In this document: positions 9,003 through 18,182 of the stretch, piece by piece | Numbering within the stretch: position 1 is the first letter of the stretch | Layout: each line of letters begins with the position of its first letter | NCBI GenBank assembly: GCA_016932095.1 | Contig: JAFGDN010000093.1 | Coordinates: 1-64,000 of the forward strand | Length of the DNA stretch: 64,000 nucleotides | Source: Sedimentisphaerales bacterium | GTDB lineage: Bacteria; Planctomycetota; Phycisphaerae; Sedimentisphaerales; Anaerobacaceae | Direction: 5' to 3' | Translations under genes and position numbers: made by a program | Notes under the pieces: model-generated | Database searches by the model: none | Seen by the model: the letters and a program-made list of their open reading frames with translations, nothing else | What the model was told of the DNA's origin: nothing

Positions 9003-12000
9003 TTATCCATAAAAAACTTCCTCAGTGGCCGGGGTTGTTTCCGTATCGCGATGTTCAGCAGCGCGCATCTTTTCCAATGCCTTGCGGTAATCAGAAGGAA
9101 TAACCTTTACGAATTTGCCGACTGAATCCAGCCAGGAGCTTAGGATTTGATGGGCCTTTGCGCTGCCCGTCCAGTCGAAATGTTTCTGAATAAGCCCTTT
9201 GAGCAGGTTCGTATCTGCCTTTTGCCAGACGTTTTCAAGCTCGACCATATCGAGGTTGCACAGCGTATCGAAGTTGCTCGTTTCGTCGAGGACGTAAGCG
9301 ATTCCGCCGCTCATACCCGCGGCGAAGTTACAGCCGGTTTTGCCGAGGACGACGACGATTCCGCCTGTCATATATTCGCAGCAGTGGTCTCCGACGCCTT
9401 CGACGACGGCGGTTGCGCCGCTGTTTCGCACGGCGAACCGTTCGCCGGCCATTCCGTTTATGAAGACCTCGCCGCTGGTAGCTCCGTATAAAAGTGTATT
9501 GCCGGCGATAATATTGTCGTGGGCGACGAAATGGGCGTCGGGAGGCGTGATAAGAACTATTCTGCCGCCGCTTAGCCCTTTGCCGAGATAATCATTGCTG
9601 TCGCCGGTCAGTTTCAGGGTGACGCCCGGCGCCAAAAACGCGCCAAAGCTTTGTCCGGCTGAACCGGTAAACAATAGTTTTATCGTTTCGTCGGGAAGCC
9701 CCTGCGGCCCGTGTTTTGACACGATATGGTTGCTTAATATGGCACCAACGGTCCTGTTTATGTTTCGGATGGGCATCTCGATAACGGTTGGCCGGGCGTT
9801 TTCGATTGCGGTCCTGGCCTTTTCCAAAATCTGCCAGTCGAGGTGGTCGGCGAGCTTATCCGGCCGCCTGCCCGTCGCCCGAATTGCCTCACCATCCGAA
9901 GCATCCGGCCTGTGAAATACAGCCGAGAAGTCCAGCCCCTTTGCCTTCCAGTGGTCAATCGCCTTGTTGGTTCCCAGCCGGTCAACACGCCCAATCATAT
10001 CGTCGAATTTTCTGAAACCCAGTTGCGCCATAATTCGACGGGCTTCCTCAGCCACAAAGAACATATACCGCTGGAGGTATTCGGGTCTGCCCTTAAAACG
10101 TTTTCGCAGTTCCGGGTCCTGTGTCGCTATACCGAATGGGCAGGCCCCCTCGTGGCATTTGCGAATCAAAGTGCAGCCCAGTGTTACAAGGGCAGAAGTG
10201 CCGAACCCGAAACGTTCGGCGCCGAGCAGGGCGGCTATAACGATATCGCGTCCGGTCTTCATCTGGCCGTCCGCCTGCACCCTGATTCTGTTCCTCAAAC
10301 GGTTCATCACCAGAACCTGTTGTGTTTCAGCCAGCCCAAGCTCCCAGGGCGTTCCGGTGTGTTTTATCGAAGAAAGGGGGCTTGCGCCTGTTCCGCCGTC
10401 GTGGCCGCTGATTAAGACCTCATCGGCGTTGGCCTTGGCTACCCCCGCCGCGATTGTTCCGACGCCGACCTCTGAAACTAATTTCACCGAAACCCGCACG
10501 CCCGGGTTACTGCATTTTAGGTCGTAGATAAGCTGCGCCAAATCCTCAATCGAGTAAATATCGTGGTGGGGGGGCGGGCTAATCAATGTTACCCCCGGCG
10601 TCGAATAACGCAGTTTGGCGATTTCTTCCGTTACTTTATGTCCCGGCAGTTGTCCGCCTTCTCCCGGCTTTGCCCCCTGGGCTATTTTTATCTGTAATTC
10701 CTTTGCGTGCGACAAATAATTTATGGTTACGCCGAATCTTGCGCTTGCCACCTGCTTCATCGCGCAGTTTTTCGAGTCGCCGTTCGGTTCGGGCGTATAA
10801 CGCTCGGGATTTTCCCCGCCTTCGCCGGTATTGCTCATAGCGCCGATTCGATTCATCGCAATGGCGAGACATTCGTGGGCCTCTTTACTGATTGACCCGT
10901 GGCTCATAGCGCCGGTGCAGAACCTTTTTACGATATCGCCGGCCGGCTCGACTTCCTCAACCGGCACGGGGCTGCCCGGCACAAATTCGAACAATCCCCT
11001 CAGCGTGCACAGTTTCTCCGCCTGAACGTTAACCGCTTCCGCATATTCATCGTATGCCTTTTGATTATTGAATGTAACGGCCTGCTGTAAACGCGAAACC
11101 GTAATTGGATTCCAAAGGTGGTGTTCTCCTGTGTGTCTGAAATGGTATTCTCCGCCAAATTCCAATACTTTCGCCGCTGTCCCGATTTTGGGGGGCTCAA
11201 ACGCAGCTTTATGACGGGCCAGCGTCTCTTTCTCAATTTCCGCAAGACCTAACCCAGCGATTCGGGAGCTTGTGCCGGTGAAGTATGTGTCTATCAAGTC
11301 GCGGTTAAGCCCGATTGCCTCGAACAACTGGGCGTTGTGGTAGCTGCGAAGCGTTGAGATGCCCATTTTGCTCATCACTTTGAGGACGCCTTTTTTAATC
11401 GCGGCGATATAGTTGTCAGCTATCTGCGTCGGTTCCAGTTTTGCGGGCAAGCGCCCCTGTCGCTGCATCTCGAAAAGCGTATCGAACGCAAGATACGGAT
11501 TCACCGCGTTTGCGCCGTAACCGCATAACAGGGAAAAGTGCATAACCTCTCTCGGCTCGCCGGTCTCGATAATAAGTCCTGCTTCGTCTCGAAGACCCTG
11601 ATTGAGCAGTCCGTGATGAACGGCCGCGGTCGCCAGCAGCGACGGTATCGCGGCTTTATTCACAGAGATTTCCCTGTCGCTGATGATAATAAGCGACGCC
11701 CCGTTTTTTACGGCCTGTGCGGCCTGCTCAATAAGTCCGTCCAGCGCCTTGCGTAAGCCGTCAGGTATATTTATGTCAAACAGGGCAGGTATGGTCGCAA
11801 CCCTGAAGTCATCCCGCATAACCCTCCGCAGCCTTTCGATATCCTCATTTGTCAGGACAGGGTGCGGCAGCTTCAGTTGGCGGCAGTGCCGGGGGCTTTC
11901 CTCGAGAAAGTTTCTCTTCCTGCCCACAAATGACATCAAGCTCATCACAAGCCCTTCGCGCAACGGGTCAATTGCGGGATTGGTAACCTGTGCGAAAAGC

Positions 12001-13559
12001 TGCTTAAAATAATTGAATAATAGCTTTGGCTTATCCGACAGAACCGCCAGCGGCGTGTCGTTACCCATTGAGCCGACGGGCTCCTGTCCGTTGACCGCCA
12101 TAGGCGTCAGAATCATCTTCAATTCTTCGCTGGTATAGCCGAAAGCGCGCATCTTGCGAATAGTTTGTTCCGGCTCGCTGCTTACCAGCTTAGGCGAATC
12201 GAACAGGCCGCGAAGCTCAATCCGGTTTTCTTCGAGCCATCGCCTGTATGGACGCCGACGGGCGATTTTGCTCTTGATTTCGCTGTCGGTGATGATGCGG
12301 CCCTCGACAATATCGACTAAGAACATATTTCCCGGCTGCAATCGGCCTTTTTTGCTGACTTTTTCCGGTAGAAATTCGATTACTCCTGTCTCGGAGGCGA
12401 TTACGACAAGGCCGTCGGTTGTGACTAAATATCTGCACGGGCGCAAACCGTTACGGTCAAGCGTCCCGCCTATGAAGCGCCCATCGGTAAAAACCATCGC
12501 AGCAGGCCCGTCCCAGGGTTCCATTATCGAGGCGTGATATTCGTAAAACGCACGCTTGTCGGTGCTTATGTGGTATTTGAGCCCAAAGGCCTCAGGTATC
12601 ATCATCATCATAGCGTGGGGCATACTTCGCCCGGCGCGCACCAAAAGCTCGAGGCCCGCGTCAAAACATCCCGAATCGCTTGTATCAGCGGGTAAAACGG
12701 GTATCAAGTCGCATATATCATCGCCGAACGCCTCGCTTTTCATAATTGTTTCACGGGCGCGCATATAATTGCGATTGCCGTTTAGCGTGTTGATTTCGCC
12801 GTTGTGAGCTACGCAGCGAAACGGCTGAGCAAGCCGCCAGTTAGGGAACGTGTTTGTGCTATATCGCTGGTGAACAATCGCCAGGGCGCTTTTGACGCTT
12901 TTCTCGGAAAGGTCCGGGTAATACTCGAACAATTGGCGTGCCATAAACATCCCTTTGTAGCAAATCGTCTTTGCCGATAGTGTCGTAATGTAAAAATCTT
13001 CGCCTGTTTCGCCAAATTTCTCGCGCACAAGCCGTTCGGCGCGACGTCTGGCCATATAAAGCCGGCGTTCGAGTATGTCGTTTTCGTATTTCCCTCCGTG
13101 GATGAAAACCTGCCTGATTACCGGCTCCGCGGCAAGGGCTATTTCGCCCAGGCAGCTCTTAGCCGTCGGCACGTCCCGCCAGCCCAATACGCTCAATCCG
13201 TAATAGCCGATAGCTGCTTCTAAAAGTCGTTCACATTCTTCCCGCAGTTCGGCTTTTTTTGAGCCAAAGACCATACCAACGCCGTAATGCGACGGCTCAG
13301 GCAGCGTGAATCCCATTTGCTCACATTCATTTGAAAAAAACTCATGTGGTATCTGAAACATAATGCCTGCGCCATCACCGGTCAGTTCATCGGCTCCGGC
13401 TGCGCCGCGGTGATGAAGGTTAAGCAGTATCTGTTTGCCGTATTCGATTATCGAATGGTCTTTTTTACCGGAAATATTCACAACCGCCCCTATACCGCAG
13501 GCGTCGTGCTCGCGTCTCGCCTCGTAAAGGCCCTGGTTTTTTAACTTAGTATGTCTCAT
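9003..13559 (-). CDS. gltB: Glutamate synthase large subunit
   Basis: 1518 residues, full length for the alpha subunit. The N-terminal nucleophile of the type II glutaminase is Cys21 in REHDACGIGAVV; the preceding 20 residues are a propeptide removed in this family. The central and FMN-binding synthase domain includes GEGGENPERY, HDGGTGASPLSS and the 3Fe-4S cysteine motif CTLIRKCHEGACPFGIA, followed by the C-terminal beta-helix GXGXG domain (SGGIAYVLDE region). It makes glutamate from glutamine and 2-oxoglutarate together with GltD. It lies downstream of glnA on the same strand, behind a strong terminator-like hairpin, so it probably has its own promoter in 13560-13720. Confidence 0.97.
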   Translation of the reverse strand: MRHTKLKNQGLYEARREHDACGIGAVVNISGKKDHSIIEYGKQILLNLHHRGAAGADELTGDGAGIMFQIPHEFFSNECEQMGFTLPEPSHYGVGMVFGSKKAELREECERLLEAAIGYYGLSVLGWRDVPTAKSCLGEIALAAEPVIRQVFIHGGKYENDILERRLYMARRRAERLVREKFGETGEDFYITTLSAKTICYKGMFMARQLFEYYPDLSEKSVKSALAIVHQRYSTNTFPNWRLAQPFRCVAHNGEINTLNGNRNYMRARETIMKSEAFGDDICDLIPVLPADTSDSGCFDAGLELLVRAGRSMPHAMMMMIPEAFGLKYHISTDKRAFYEYHASIMEPWDGPAAMVFTDGRFIGGTLDRNGLRPCRYLVTTDGLVVIASETGVIEFLPEKVSKKGRLQPGNMFLVDIVEGRIITDSEIKSKIARRRPYRRWLEENRIELRGLFDSPKLVSSEPEQTIRKMRAFGYTSEELKMILTPMAVNGQEPVGSMGNDTPLAVLSDKPKLLFNYFKQLFAQVTNPAIDPLREGLVMSLMSFVGRKRNFLEESPRHCRQLKLPHPVLTNEDIERLRRVMRDDFRVATIPALFDINIPDGLRKALDGLIEQAAQAVKNGASLIIISDREISVNKAAIPSLLATAAVHHGLLNQGLRDEAGLIIETGEPREVMHFSLLCGYGANAVNPYLAFDTLFEMQRQGRLPAKLEPTQIADNYIAAIKKGVLKVMSKMGISTLRSYHNAQLFEAIGLNRDLIDTYFTGTSSRIAGLGLAEIEKETLARHKAAFEPPKIGTAAKVLEFGGEYHFRHTGEHHLWNPITVSRLQQAVTFNNQKAYDEYAEAVNVQAEKLCTLRGLFEFVPGSPVPVEEVEPAGDIVKRFCTGAMSHGSISKEAHECLAIAMNRIGAMSNTGEGGENPERYTPEPNGDSKNCAMKQVASARFGVTINYLSHAKELQIKIAQGAKPGEGGQLPGHKVTEEIAKLRYSTPGVTLISPPPHHDIYSIEDLAQLIYDLKCSNPGVRVSVKLVSEVGVGTIAAGVAKANADEVLISGHDGGTGASPLSSIKHTGTPWELGLAETQQVLVMNRLRNRIRVQADGQMKTGRDIVIAALLGAERFGFGTSALVTLGCTLIRKCHEGACPFGIATQDPELRKRFKGRPEYLQRYMFFVAEEARRIMAQLGFRKFDDMIGRVDRLGTNKAIDHWKAKGLDFSAVFHRPDASDGEAIRATGRRPDKLADHLDWQILEKARTAIENARPTVIEMPIRNINRTVGAILSNHIVSKHGPQGLPDETIKLLFTGSAGQSFGAFLAPGVTLKLTGDSNDYLGKGLSGGRIVLITPPDAHFVAHDNIIAGNTLLYGATSGEVFINGMAGERFAVRNSGATAVVEGVGDHCCEYMTGGIVVVLGKTGCNFAAGMSGGIAYVLDETSNFDTLCNLDMVELENVWQKADTNLLKGLIQKHFDWTGSAKAHQILSSWLDSVGKFVKVIPSDYRKALEKMRAAEHRDTETTPATEEVFYG

Positions 13560-13718
13560 ATTATCAGTGGAATTTGTTCTCGTGCGTTTTTCCTTAAGAT
13601 GTTACTGTCATTCAAATTATACGTCGTTTTGGCCGTAATTTCTTCTATAATAACGTAATAGGTTGCATAAGTATTGCTGATAGAGTAAAAAGCGTATCTA
13701 ATACTTAAAATGTCGCGT

Positions 13719-13762
13719 AAAAAACGGGGCGAGGCCCTCTCATTCCGAGCAGGCCTCGCCCG
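13719..13762 (-). terminator. Intrinsic terminator after glnA
   Basis: On the minus strand a perfect 10-bp stem (13727-13736 with 13752-13761, GGGCGAGGCC/GGCCTCGCCC) and a 15-nt loop are followed by CGTTTTTTACG. The position, about 90 bp past the glnA stop and 160 bp before the gltB start, fits termination of glnA transcripts. Confidence 0.85.
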
Positions 13763-13776
13763 CAACCCAATGCCCA

Positions 13777-13798
13777 CCCCGCCCAGCGTTGGGCGGGG
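13777..13798. repeat. GC-rich 9-bp hairpin between glnA and its terminator
   Basis: CCCCGCCCA and TGGGCGGGG pair perfectly around a 4-nt loop. It resembles the hairpin at 457-474 and probably belongs to the same dispersed repeat; it has no T-run of its own. Confidence 0.6.
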
Positions 13799-13850
13799 CT
13801 TCGCCCATTTTTAAAATCCCCGGTAATAATCCTGGGGATTATCGTAGCTA

Positions 13851-15263
13851 TTAACTGTCATAATACAGATGGAACTCGTGCGGATGCGGCCTCAGGGCAA
13901 TCTCATCAATTTCCTTTTCCCTTTTCCACTGAATCCACGTCTCGATAAGGTCTTCGCTAAAGACATCGCCATCAGTGAGGAACTTATGGTCCTTTTCGAG
14001 CGAATTCATCGCTTCTTCGAGGGTGCCGGGCGCCTGCTTGGTCTTGGACAACTCTTTAGAAGAAAGCTCGTACACGTCCACGTCCATCGGCTTGCCGGGG
14101 TCAAGCTTGCGTTTGATACCATCGTTGGCCGCCATAAGCATCGCGGCAAAAGTCAGGTAGCCGTTGCAGCTCGGGTCGGGACAGCGGAACTCAACTCGTT
14201 TTGCCTTATCACTCATTGAATACATCGGGATTCGGCAGGCGGCCGACCTGTTTCGTGCCGACATACAGAGGTTCACCGGCGCCTCAAAGCCCGGCACTAA
14301 CCTGCGATATGAGTTTGTCGTCGGCGCCGCGAAAGCGAGGATTGACGGGGCGTGATGGATTAGCCCGGCAATGGCGTGCAAAGCGAGGTCTGAAAGCCCT
14401 GCATAGCCCTTTCCGGCGAACAGGTTTTTGCCGTTCTTCCAGAGCGAGAAGTGCGTGTGCATCCCTGAGCCGTTGTCCAGGAATATCGGCTTTGGCATAA
14501 AAGTCGCCGTTTTGCCGTGGCGTTTGGCCACGTTCTTGACGATGTATTTATACCACATAAGGTTGTCGGCCTGCCTGACCAATGGGGCGTAAAGCATATC
14601 GATTTCGGCCTGGCCTCCGGTGGCCACCTCGTGATGGTGTTTCTCTACAACGATACCTACCTTTTGCATTTCCTCGACCATTTCGGTCCGGATATCCTGT
14701 TGTGTATCGGTCGGGCTAACGGGGAAATAACCGCCTTTGTAGCTGGGCTTGTATCCGAGGTTTGGCTCTTCGAAGCGGGCGGTGTTCCAGGACCCTTCCG
14801 ATGAGTCAATAGAATACATTCCGGTGTGCTGGTTCTGCTCATATCGGACTTCGTCGAAGATGAAGAATTCCGGTTCCGGGCCGTAATATGCGGTGTCGGC
14901 CAGGCCGGTCTTTTTCACAAATTCTGCGGCCATTTTGGCTATATGACGGGGGTCGCGATTATACTCTTCGCGTGTGAGCGGGTCGTAAACATCGGCAAGG
15001 ACGCTCACCGTCGGTTTGGCGAAAAACGAGTCCATTACAACGGTGCCAAGGTCCGGGACTGCCATCATATCGGACTGGTGAATCGGCTTCCAGCCGCGGA
15101 TTGAGGAACCATCGAAACCGAGACCTTCCTTAAGGTTCTTTTCGTCCAAAAACTCCACCGGGAACGTGCAGTGTTGCCAGGTGCCGAGAAGGTCAACGAA
15201 CTTCAGGTCAACCATTCCGGCCTTGTTTTTCTTCGCGAATTCGAAGAATTCTTTTGGGGTCAT
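13851..15263 (-). CDS. glnA: Glutamine synthetase, type I
   Basis: 470 residues, the normal GSI length. It condenses ammonia and glutamate to glutamine using ATP. Visible signatures are the N-terminal beta-grasp (KFVDLLGTWQHCTFP), the metal/ATP motifs GPEPEFFIFDE and NGSGMHTHFSLWKNG, the KPI-containing ATP-site region and the RNRSAACRIPMYS segment. The tyrosine that is adenylylated in enterobacterial GSI is conserved (DVYEL), but the usual Pro-Pro-Glu-Glu context reads Ser-Ser-Lys-Glu, so control by adenylylation is uncertain. Start is at the ATG behind AGAGGTGG. A sigma-54 promoter and a pair of TACA-N4-TGTA sites lie upstream and a terminator downstream, so it can be its own transcription unit. 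Confidence 0.97.
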   Translation of the reverse strand: MTPKEFFEFAKKNKAGMVDLKFVDLLGTWQHCTFPVEFLDEKNLKEGLGFDGSSIRGWKPIHQSDMMAVPDLGTVVMDSFFAKPTVSVLADVYDPLTREEYNRDPRHIAKMAAEFVKKTGLADTAYYGPEPEFFIFDEVRYEQNQHTGMYSIDSSEGSWNTARFEEPNLGYKPSYKGGYFPVSPTDTQQDIRTEMVEEMQKVGIVVEKHHHEVATGGQAEIDMLYAPLVRQADNLMWYKYIVKNVAKRHGKTATFMPKPIFLDNGSGMHTHFSLWKNGKNLFAGKGYAGLSDLALHAIAGLIHHAPSILAFAAPTTNSYRRLVPGFEAPVNLCMSARNRSAACRIPMYSMSDKAKRVEFRCPDPSCNGYLTFAAMLMAANDGIKRKLDPGKPMDVDVYELSSKELSKTKQAPGTLEEAMNSLEKDHKFLTDGDVFSEDLIETWIQWKREKEIDEIALRPHPHEFHLYYDS

Positions 15264-15338
15264 CTGTCCACCTCTTTAAAAAATTGGGTTGCTAAGTTTT
15301 GTTTTTATTTCAACATAGAGATATCGTTCTATTTAATA

Positions 15339-15354
15339 TGCAAACCTTGTGCCA
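15339..15354 (-). promoter_or_regulatory. Sigma-54 (-24/-12) promoter of glnA
   Basis: On the minus strand the sequence is TGGCAC-AAGGT-TTGCA, matching the TGGCAC-N5-TTGCA consensus at all core positions, including GG at -24 and GC at -12. Transcription would start roughly 12 bp downstream, leaving a leader of about 65 nt before glnA. Confidence 0.9.
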
Positions 15355-15442
15355 GAACGCTCAATCACAGGCAATAATTTGTAACATCCTGTAAATGCTG
15401 ATGTTATACTCAAAAGGCACAATATTGAACAGAAAGCAAAAC

Positions 15443-15484
15443 TACAATTTTGTTTATTTTTCAAGATACAGTTACATTATTGTA
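15443..15484. promoter_or_regulatory. Paired upstream activator sites for glnA (TACA-N4-TGTA)
   Basis: TACAATTTTGTT (15443-15454, one mismatch in the second arm) and TACATTATTGTA (15473-15484, perfect) are two 12-bp dyads with centres 30 bp apart. The nearer centre is about 95 bp upstream of the -24 element. The same pair with the same 30-bp spacing precedes the porin operon, which makes a sequence-specific enhancer for the sigma-54 activator at 18183-19712 the natural reading. Confidence 0.75.
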
Positions 15485-15501
15485 GTTTTAGCAATCATTT
15501 T

Positions 15502-15843
15502 CTAACCAATGGCTTCGCCGCCTCTTTCGCCTGTCCTGATACGGATACATTCGGGCAGGTCGAGGATGAAAATTTTTCCATCGCCGATTTGACCTGTTTT
15601 TGCGCCTTCGATGATTGCGGTAATGGTTCGCTCGACGAAGTTTTCGTTTACGGCGATTTCCAGCCGGACTTTCTTCAGGAGGTTAACTTCAATTCCGACG
15701 CCACGGTATGATTCGTGGTAGCCCTTTTGCTGACCGCAGCCCAGCGAGTTTGTTACCGACATTTTGTAAACCTCGGCTTTGTAGAGGGTTTGTTTTACGT
15801 CGTTGAGTTTATGCGGCTGAATGTAAGCGATTATAAGTTTCAT
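15502..15843 (-). CDS. glnK: PII nitrogen-regulatory protein
   Basis: 113 residues with the standard PII layout: [19 protein letters not shown] at the N terminus, T-loop [16 protein letters not shown], and the C-terminal signature [33 protein letters not shown] proteins bind ATP/ADP and 2-oxoglutarate and gate AmtB. Alignment by eye to E. coli GlnB puts Ile at position 51, where the uridylylated Tyr normally is, while Tyr46 is kept. Control by uridylylation is therefore unlikely and signalling may rest on nucleotides and 2-oxoglutarate alone. The gene follows amtB by 33 bp, the usual glnK-amtB coupling in reversed order. Confidence 0.95.
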   Translation of the reverse strand: MKLIIAYIQPHKLNDVKQTLYKAEVYKMSVTNSLGCGQQKGYHESYRGVGIEVNLLKKVRLEIAVNENFVERTITAIIEGAKTGQIGDGKIFILDLPECIRIRTGERGGEAIG

Positions 15844-15876
15844 AATTATATCTCCTTGCGTTAGATTGCCATCTTG

Positions 15877-17172
15877 TTATTCGGTAGTAAATACCTGGAA
15901 ACCGGCGTATGCCTCGTTGCCGTGTTCGCCGATATCAAGTCCGCGCAGTTCCTCTTCACGAGATACCCTGATGCCGATGACTGCTTTGAGGATTGCCCAG
16001 GTGGCCAACGCGGCGACGAAGACGAAAACCGCTACTGAAATTACCGCTGCTAATTGCGCGCCGAGCAGCTTAAAACCGCCGCCGTAGAACAGGCCGTTGC
16101 CGGTCGCGGTGCCTGTGATTTTGTCCTGTGCGAAAAGCCCGACGCATATAGTCCCAAACACGCCGTTGACTAAGTGAACCGACAACGCGCCGACGGGGTC
16201 GTCGAGTCGCAGTCGGTCGAACATCATTACCGCTAACACGACTAAAACGCCTGCAATCAAACCGATTACGAGGGAGCTGCCCACGCTTACAAAAGCACAG
16301 GGCGCTGTGATTGCCACAAGACCCGCCAGGCAGCCGTTGAGAGTCATTCCCAAATCCGGTTTTCCCAATAGAAGCCACGACACAATTGTCGCGCTCATAA
16401 TCGCCGCCGCCGCAGCGGTATTGGTGGTTACCGCGACGTGAGCGATGGCATTAGGGTCAGCGGCCATAGTTGAACCGGGATTGAAGCCGAACCAGCCGAA
16501 CCACAGGACAAACGTTCCGAGGGTCGCTAAAGACAGGTTATGGCCTGGAATGGCTTTAATGTGGCCGTTGTCGTATTTGCCGATTCGAGGCCCAAGCATA
16601 ATAACGCCCGCCAGCGCCGCCCAGCCGCCGATACTATGCACAACGGTCGAGCCGGCAAAGTCAAACATCCCCATTTTTGCGAGCCAGCCGCCGCCCCAGA
16701 CCCAGTGCCCAACAACAGGGTAAATAAACATCGCCATCACAAAGGTGAAAATTATGAATGCTATATATTTGATTCGTTCCGCTACTGCACCGGAGACAAT
16801 AGTGGCCGCTGTGCCGCAAAAAACAAGTTGGAAGAAGAATTTCGCCCACAAAGGCACGCCTGTCCAGGAAATCGCCGAATAAACGCCTTTGTATGCCTCG
16901 CCCACTGCCGGCGAATTGTCGGCCCCGCCGACGAAAAACAGCCCTTTAAGCCCGACAAGCCACGTCCCGTCCCCGAACATCAGACCCCAGCCGAGAAACA
17001 GAAATCCCAGCGATGACGCCGCGAATACGACAAAATTTTTCGACATAATATTGACGCAGTTTTTCGCGCGGGCAAAGCCCGATTCAACCGCGGCGAATCC
17101 GAGGTTCATAAAGAAGACCAGAAACGCCGTAATCAGGACCCACATTGTGTCAACAATCACTTTAGTTTCCAT
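15877..17172 (-). CDS. amtB: Ammonium transporter, Amt/MEP/Rh family
   Basis: 431 residues with about eleven membrane segments and no cleavable signal peptide. The twin pore histidines are His179 (STVVHSIGGW) and His333 (SVHLVNGVFG), and the conserved Asp of the family is at 171 (FDFAGS). It conducts ammonia/ammonium across the cytoplasmic membrane. The C-terminal cytoplasmic tail ends REEELRGLDIGEHGNEAYAGF, the conserved segment that contacts PII, in keeping with glnK downstream. It lies 12 bp after the porin gene, so porin, amtB and glnK form one operon under the sigma-54 promoter at 18014. Confidence 0.97.
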   Translation of the reverse strand: METKVIVDTMWVLITAFLVFFMNLGFAAVESGFARAKNCVNIMSKNFVVFAASSLGFLFLGWGLMFGDGTWLVGLKGLFFVGGADNSPAVGEAYKGVYSAISWTGVPLWAKFFFQLVFCGTAATIVSGAVAERIKYIAFIIFTFVMAMFIYPVVGHWVWGGGWLAKMGMFDFAGSTVVHSIGGWAALAGVIMLGPRIGKYDNGHIKAIPGHNLSLATLGTFVLWFGWFGFNPGSTMAADPNAIAHVAVTTNTAAAAAIMSATIVSWLLLGKPDLGMTLNGCLAGLVAITAPCAFVSVGSSLVIGLIAGVLVVLAVMMFDRLRLDDPVGALSVHLVNGVFGTICVGLFAQDKITGTATGNGLFYGGGFKLLGAQLAAVISVAVFVFVAALATWAILKAVIGIRVSREEELRGLDIGEHGNEAYAGFQVFTTE

Positions 17173-17184
17173 AATTGAAGTCCT

Positions 17185-17958
17185 TTAGAAAGAGGTTGAT
17201 AATCCAATGCCGAACCAAATGTTGTCACTTTTGTCCGTGGCCTGATGTATATCGTCTGCGAGCATTGTCGAGTAGTTAATGCTGGGCCGAAGCGTCGTGG
17301 AGCCGAGGCAGAAGGGCAGCCCCGCGGAAAGCGTAAGGTCGTTGAGTTTGGAGTTGTCTGCACCAAAATAGCCGTGGTTATAGCCGGCGCTGCCCCAGCC
17401 AACGCTTGTGCCCAATTGCAGGCCGCAATAACAAATGTCGCTAACTGTATAAATCTTCTCAAAAGTATGCCCGATGCCGAACTGGACATAACTGCCGTTT
17501 ATTTCATCAACGTCGTGATACAACTTGATAAACGGAGACAGAGGTGCGCTTACACTGAGTCCGCCGTAAACCTCGGTCGTCGGGTGATAAATCTGGTTTG
17601 GGAATCGATAATAAATCGTGCCTAATGAGAAATTCAGATTTTCGACCCCAGGCACAGCGGCAGTATAATCGAGCGTCCAGTCGAACTCGCTGAACTCGCC
17701 GGCGTTATCGGGAACGATTTTAGACCTGTCTGTCAGGTTCATATTACCCCAGATTGAGAAGGTTATGCCATAAGCGCTTGCTGATATTGCCGGCTGCAGG
17801 ACGCTTTTGTTGTCGAAAACCTGCCCGCGCCAGATGTACTTACTGTAGTAATCAGCCGAAATAGCGAACTTGATGACCTGCTCATCGTCGGCCATTACAC
17901 CTGTTGTAAATGTTAATAACGTTACTATGCCAATGATGCTCAACTTTTTCGATGTCAC
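17185..17958 (-). CDS. TorF-type putative outer-membrane porin
   Basis: 257 residues with a signal peptide (basic start, hydrophobic core, cut near VMA/DDEQ). The mature part is a string of amphipathic beta strands with alternating aromatic and polar residues and a C-terminal Phe (GIGLSTSF) typical of outer-membrane barrels. The opening FAISADYYSKYIWRGQVFDNK matches the TorF/Gcw_chp putative porin family, which is often encoded next to amtB-glnK. As first gene of the amtB operon it probably admits small nitrogen compounds or ions through the outer membrane; the substrate is inference. Confidence 0.85.
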   Translation of the reverse strand: MTSKKLSIIGIVTLLTFTTGVMADDEQVIKFAISADYYSKYIWRGQVFDNKSVLQPAISASAYGITFSIWGNMNLTDRSKIVPDNAGEFSEFDWTLDYTAAVPGVENLNFSLGTIYYRFPNQIYHPTTEVYGGLSVSAPLSPFIKLYHDVDEINGSYVQFGIGHTFEKIYTVSDICYCGLQLGTSVGWGSAGYNHGYFGADNSKLNDLTLSAGLPFCLGSTTLRPSINYSTMLADDIHQATDKSDNIWFGIGLSTSF

Positions 17959-18013
17959 TTTGAATCTCCAAAAAAATTTATTAAATTAGTTTGCTTTTAC
18001 TTTGTTATATATA

Positions 18014-18029
18014 TGCAATATGCGTGCCA
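18014..18029 (-). promoter_or_regulatory. Sigma-54 promoter of the porin-amtB-glnK operon
   Basis: Minus strand TGGCACG-CATA-TTGCA, a perfect match to the -24/-12 consensus. The expected start of transcription lies near 18002, about 45 nt before the porin ATG. Confidence 0.93.
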
Positions 18030-18122
18030 GTGAACATTTAAGAAATATGAAAAGATTGTAAGGTATTGATAACAAAGGGGATACCGCCGATTTTAAATGG
18101 AATTTGAAAGCCGATAAAAAGC

Positions 18123-18164
18123 TACAATATTGTAAGCACTAACGGTTATGGCTACAAATATGTA
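18123..18164. promoter_or_regulatory. Paired upstream activator sites for the porin operon (TACA-N4-TGTA)
   Basis: TACAATATTGTA (18123-18134) and TACAAATATGTA (18153-18164) are both perfect TACA-N4-TGTA dyads with all-A/T centres. Their centres are 30 bp apart and the nearer is about 100 bp upstream of the -24 element. Geometry is almost the same as at glnA. Confidence 0.8.
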
Positions 18165-18182
18165 TTCTTTTGGAGAGGAAAA

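Noticed and set aside
18123-18164. Classical NifA upstream sites (TGT-N10-ACA)
   Set aside because: The dyads have the opposite order, TACA-N4-TGTA, with a 4-bp A/T centre; no convincing TGT-N10-ACA pair was seen here.
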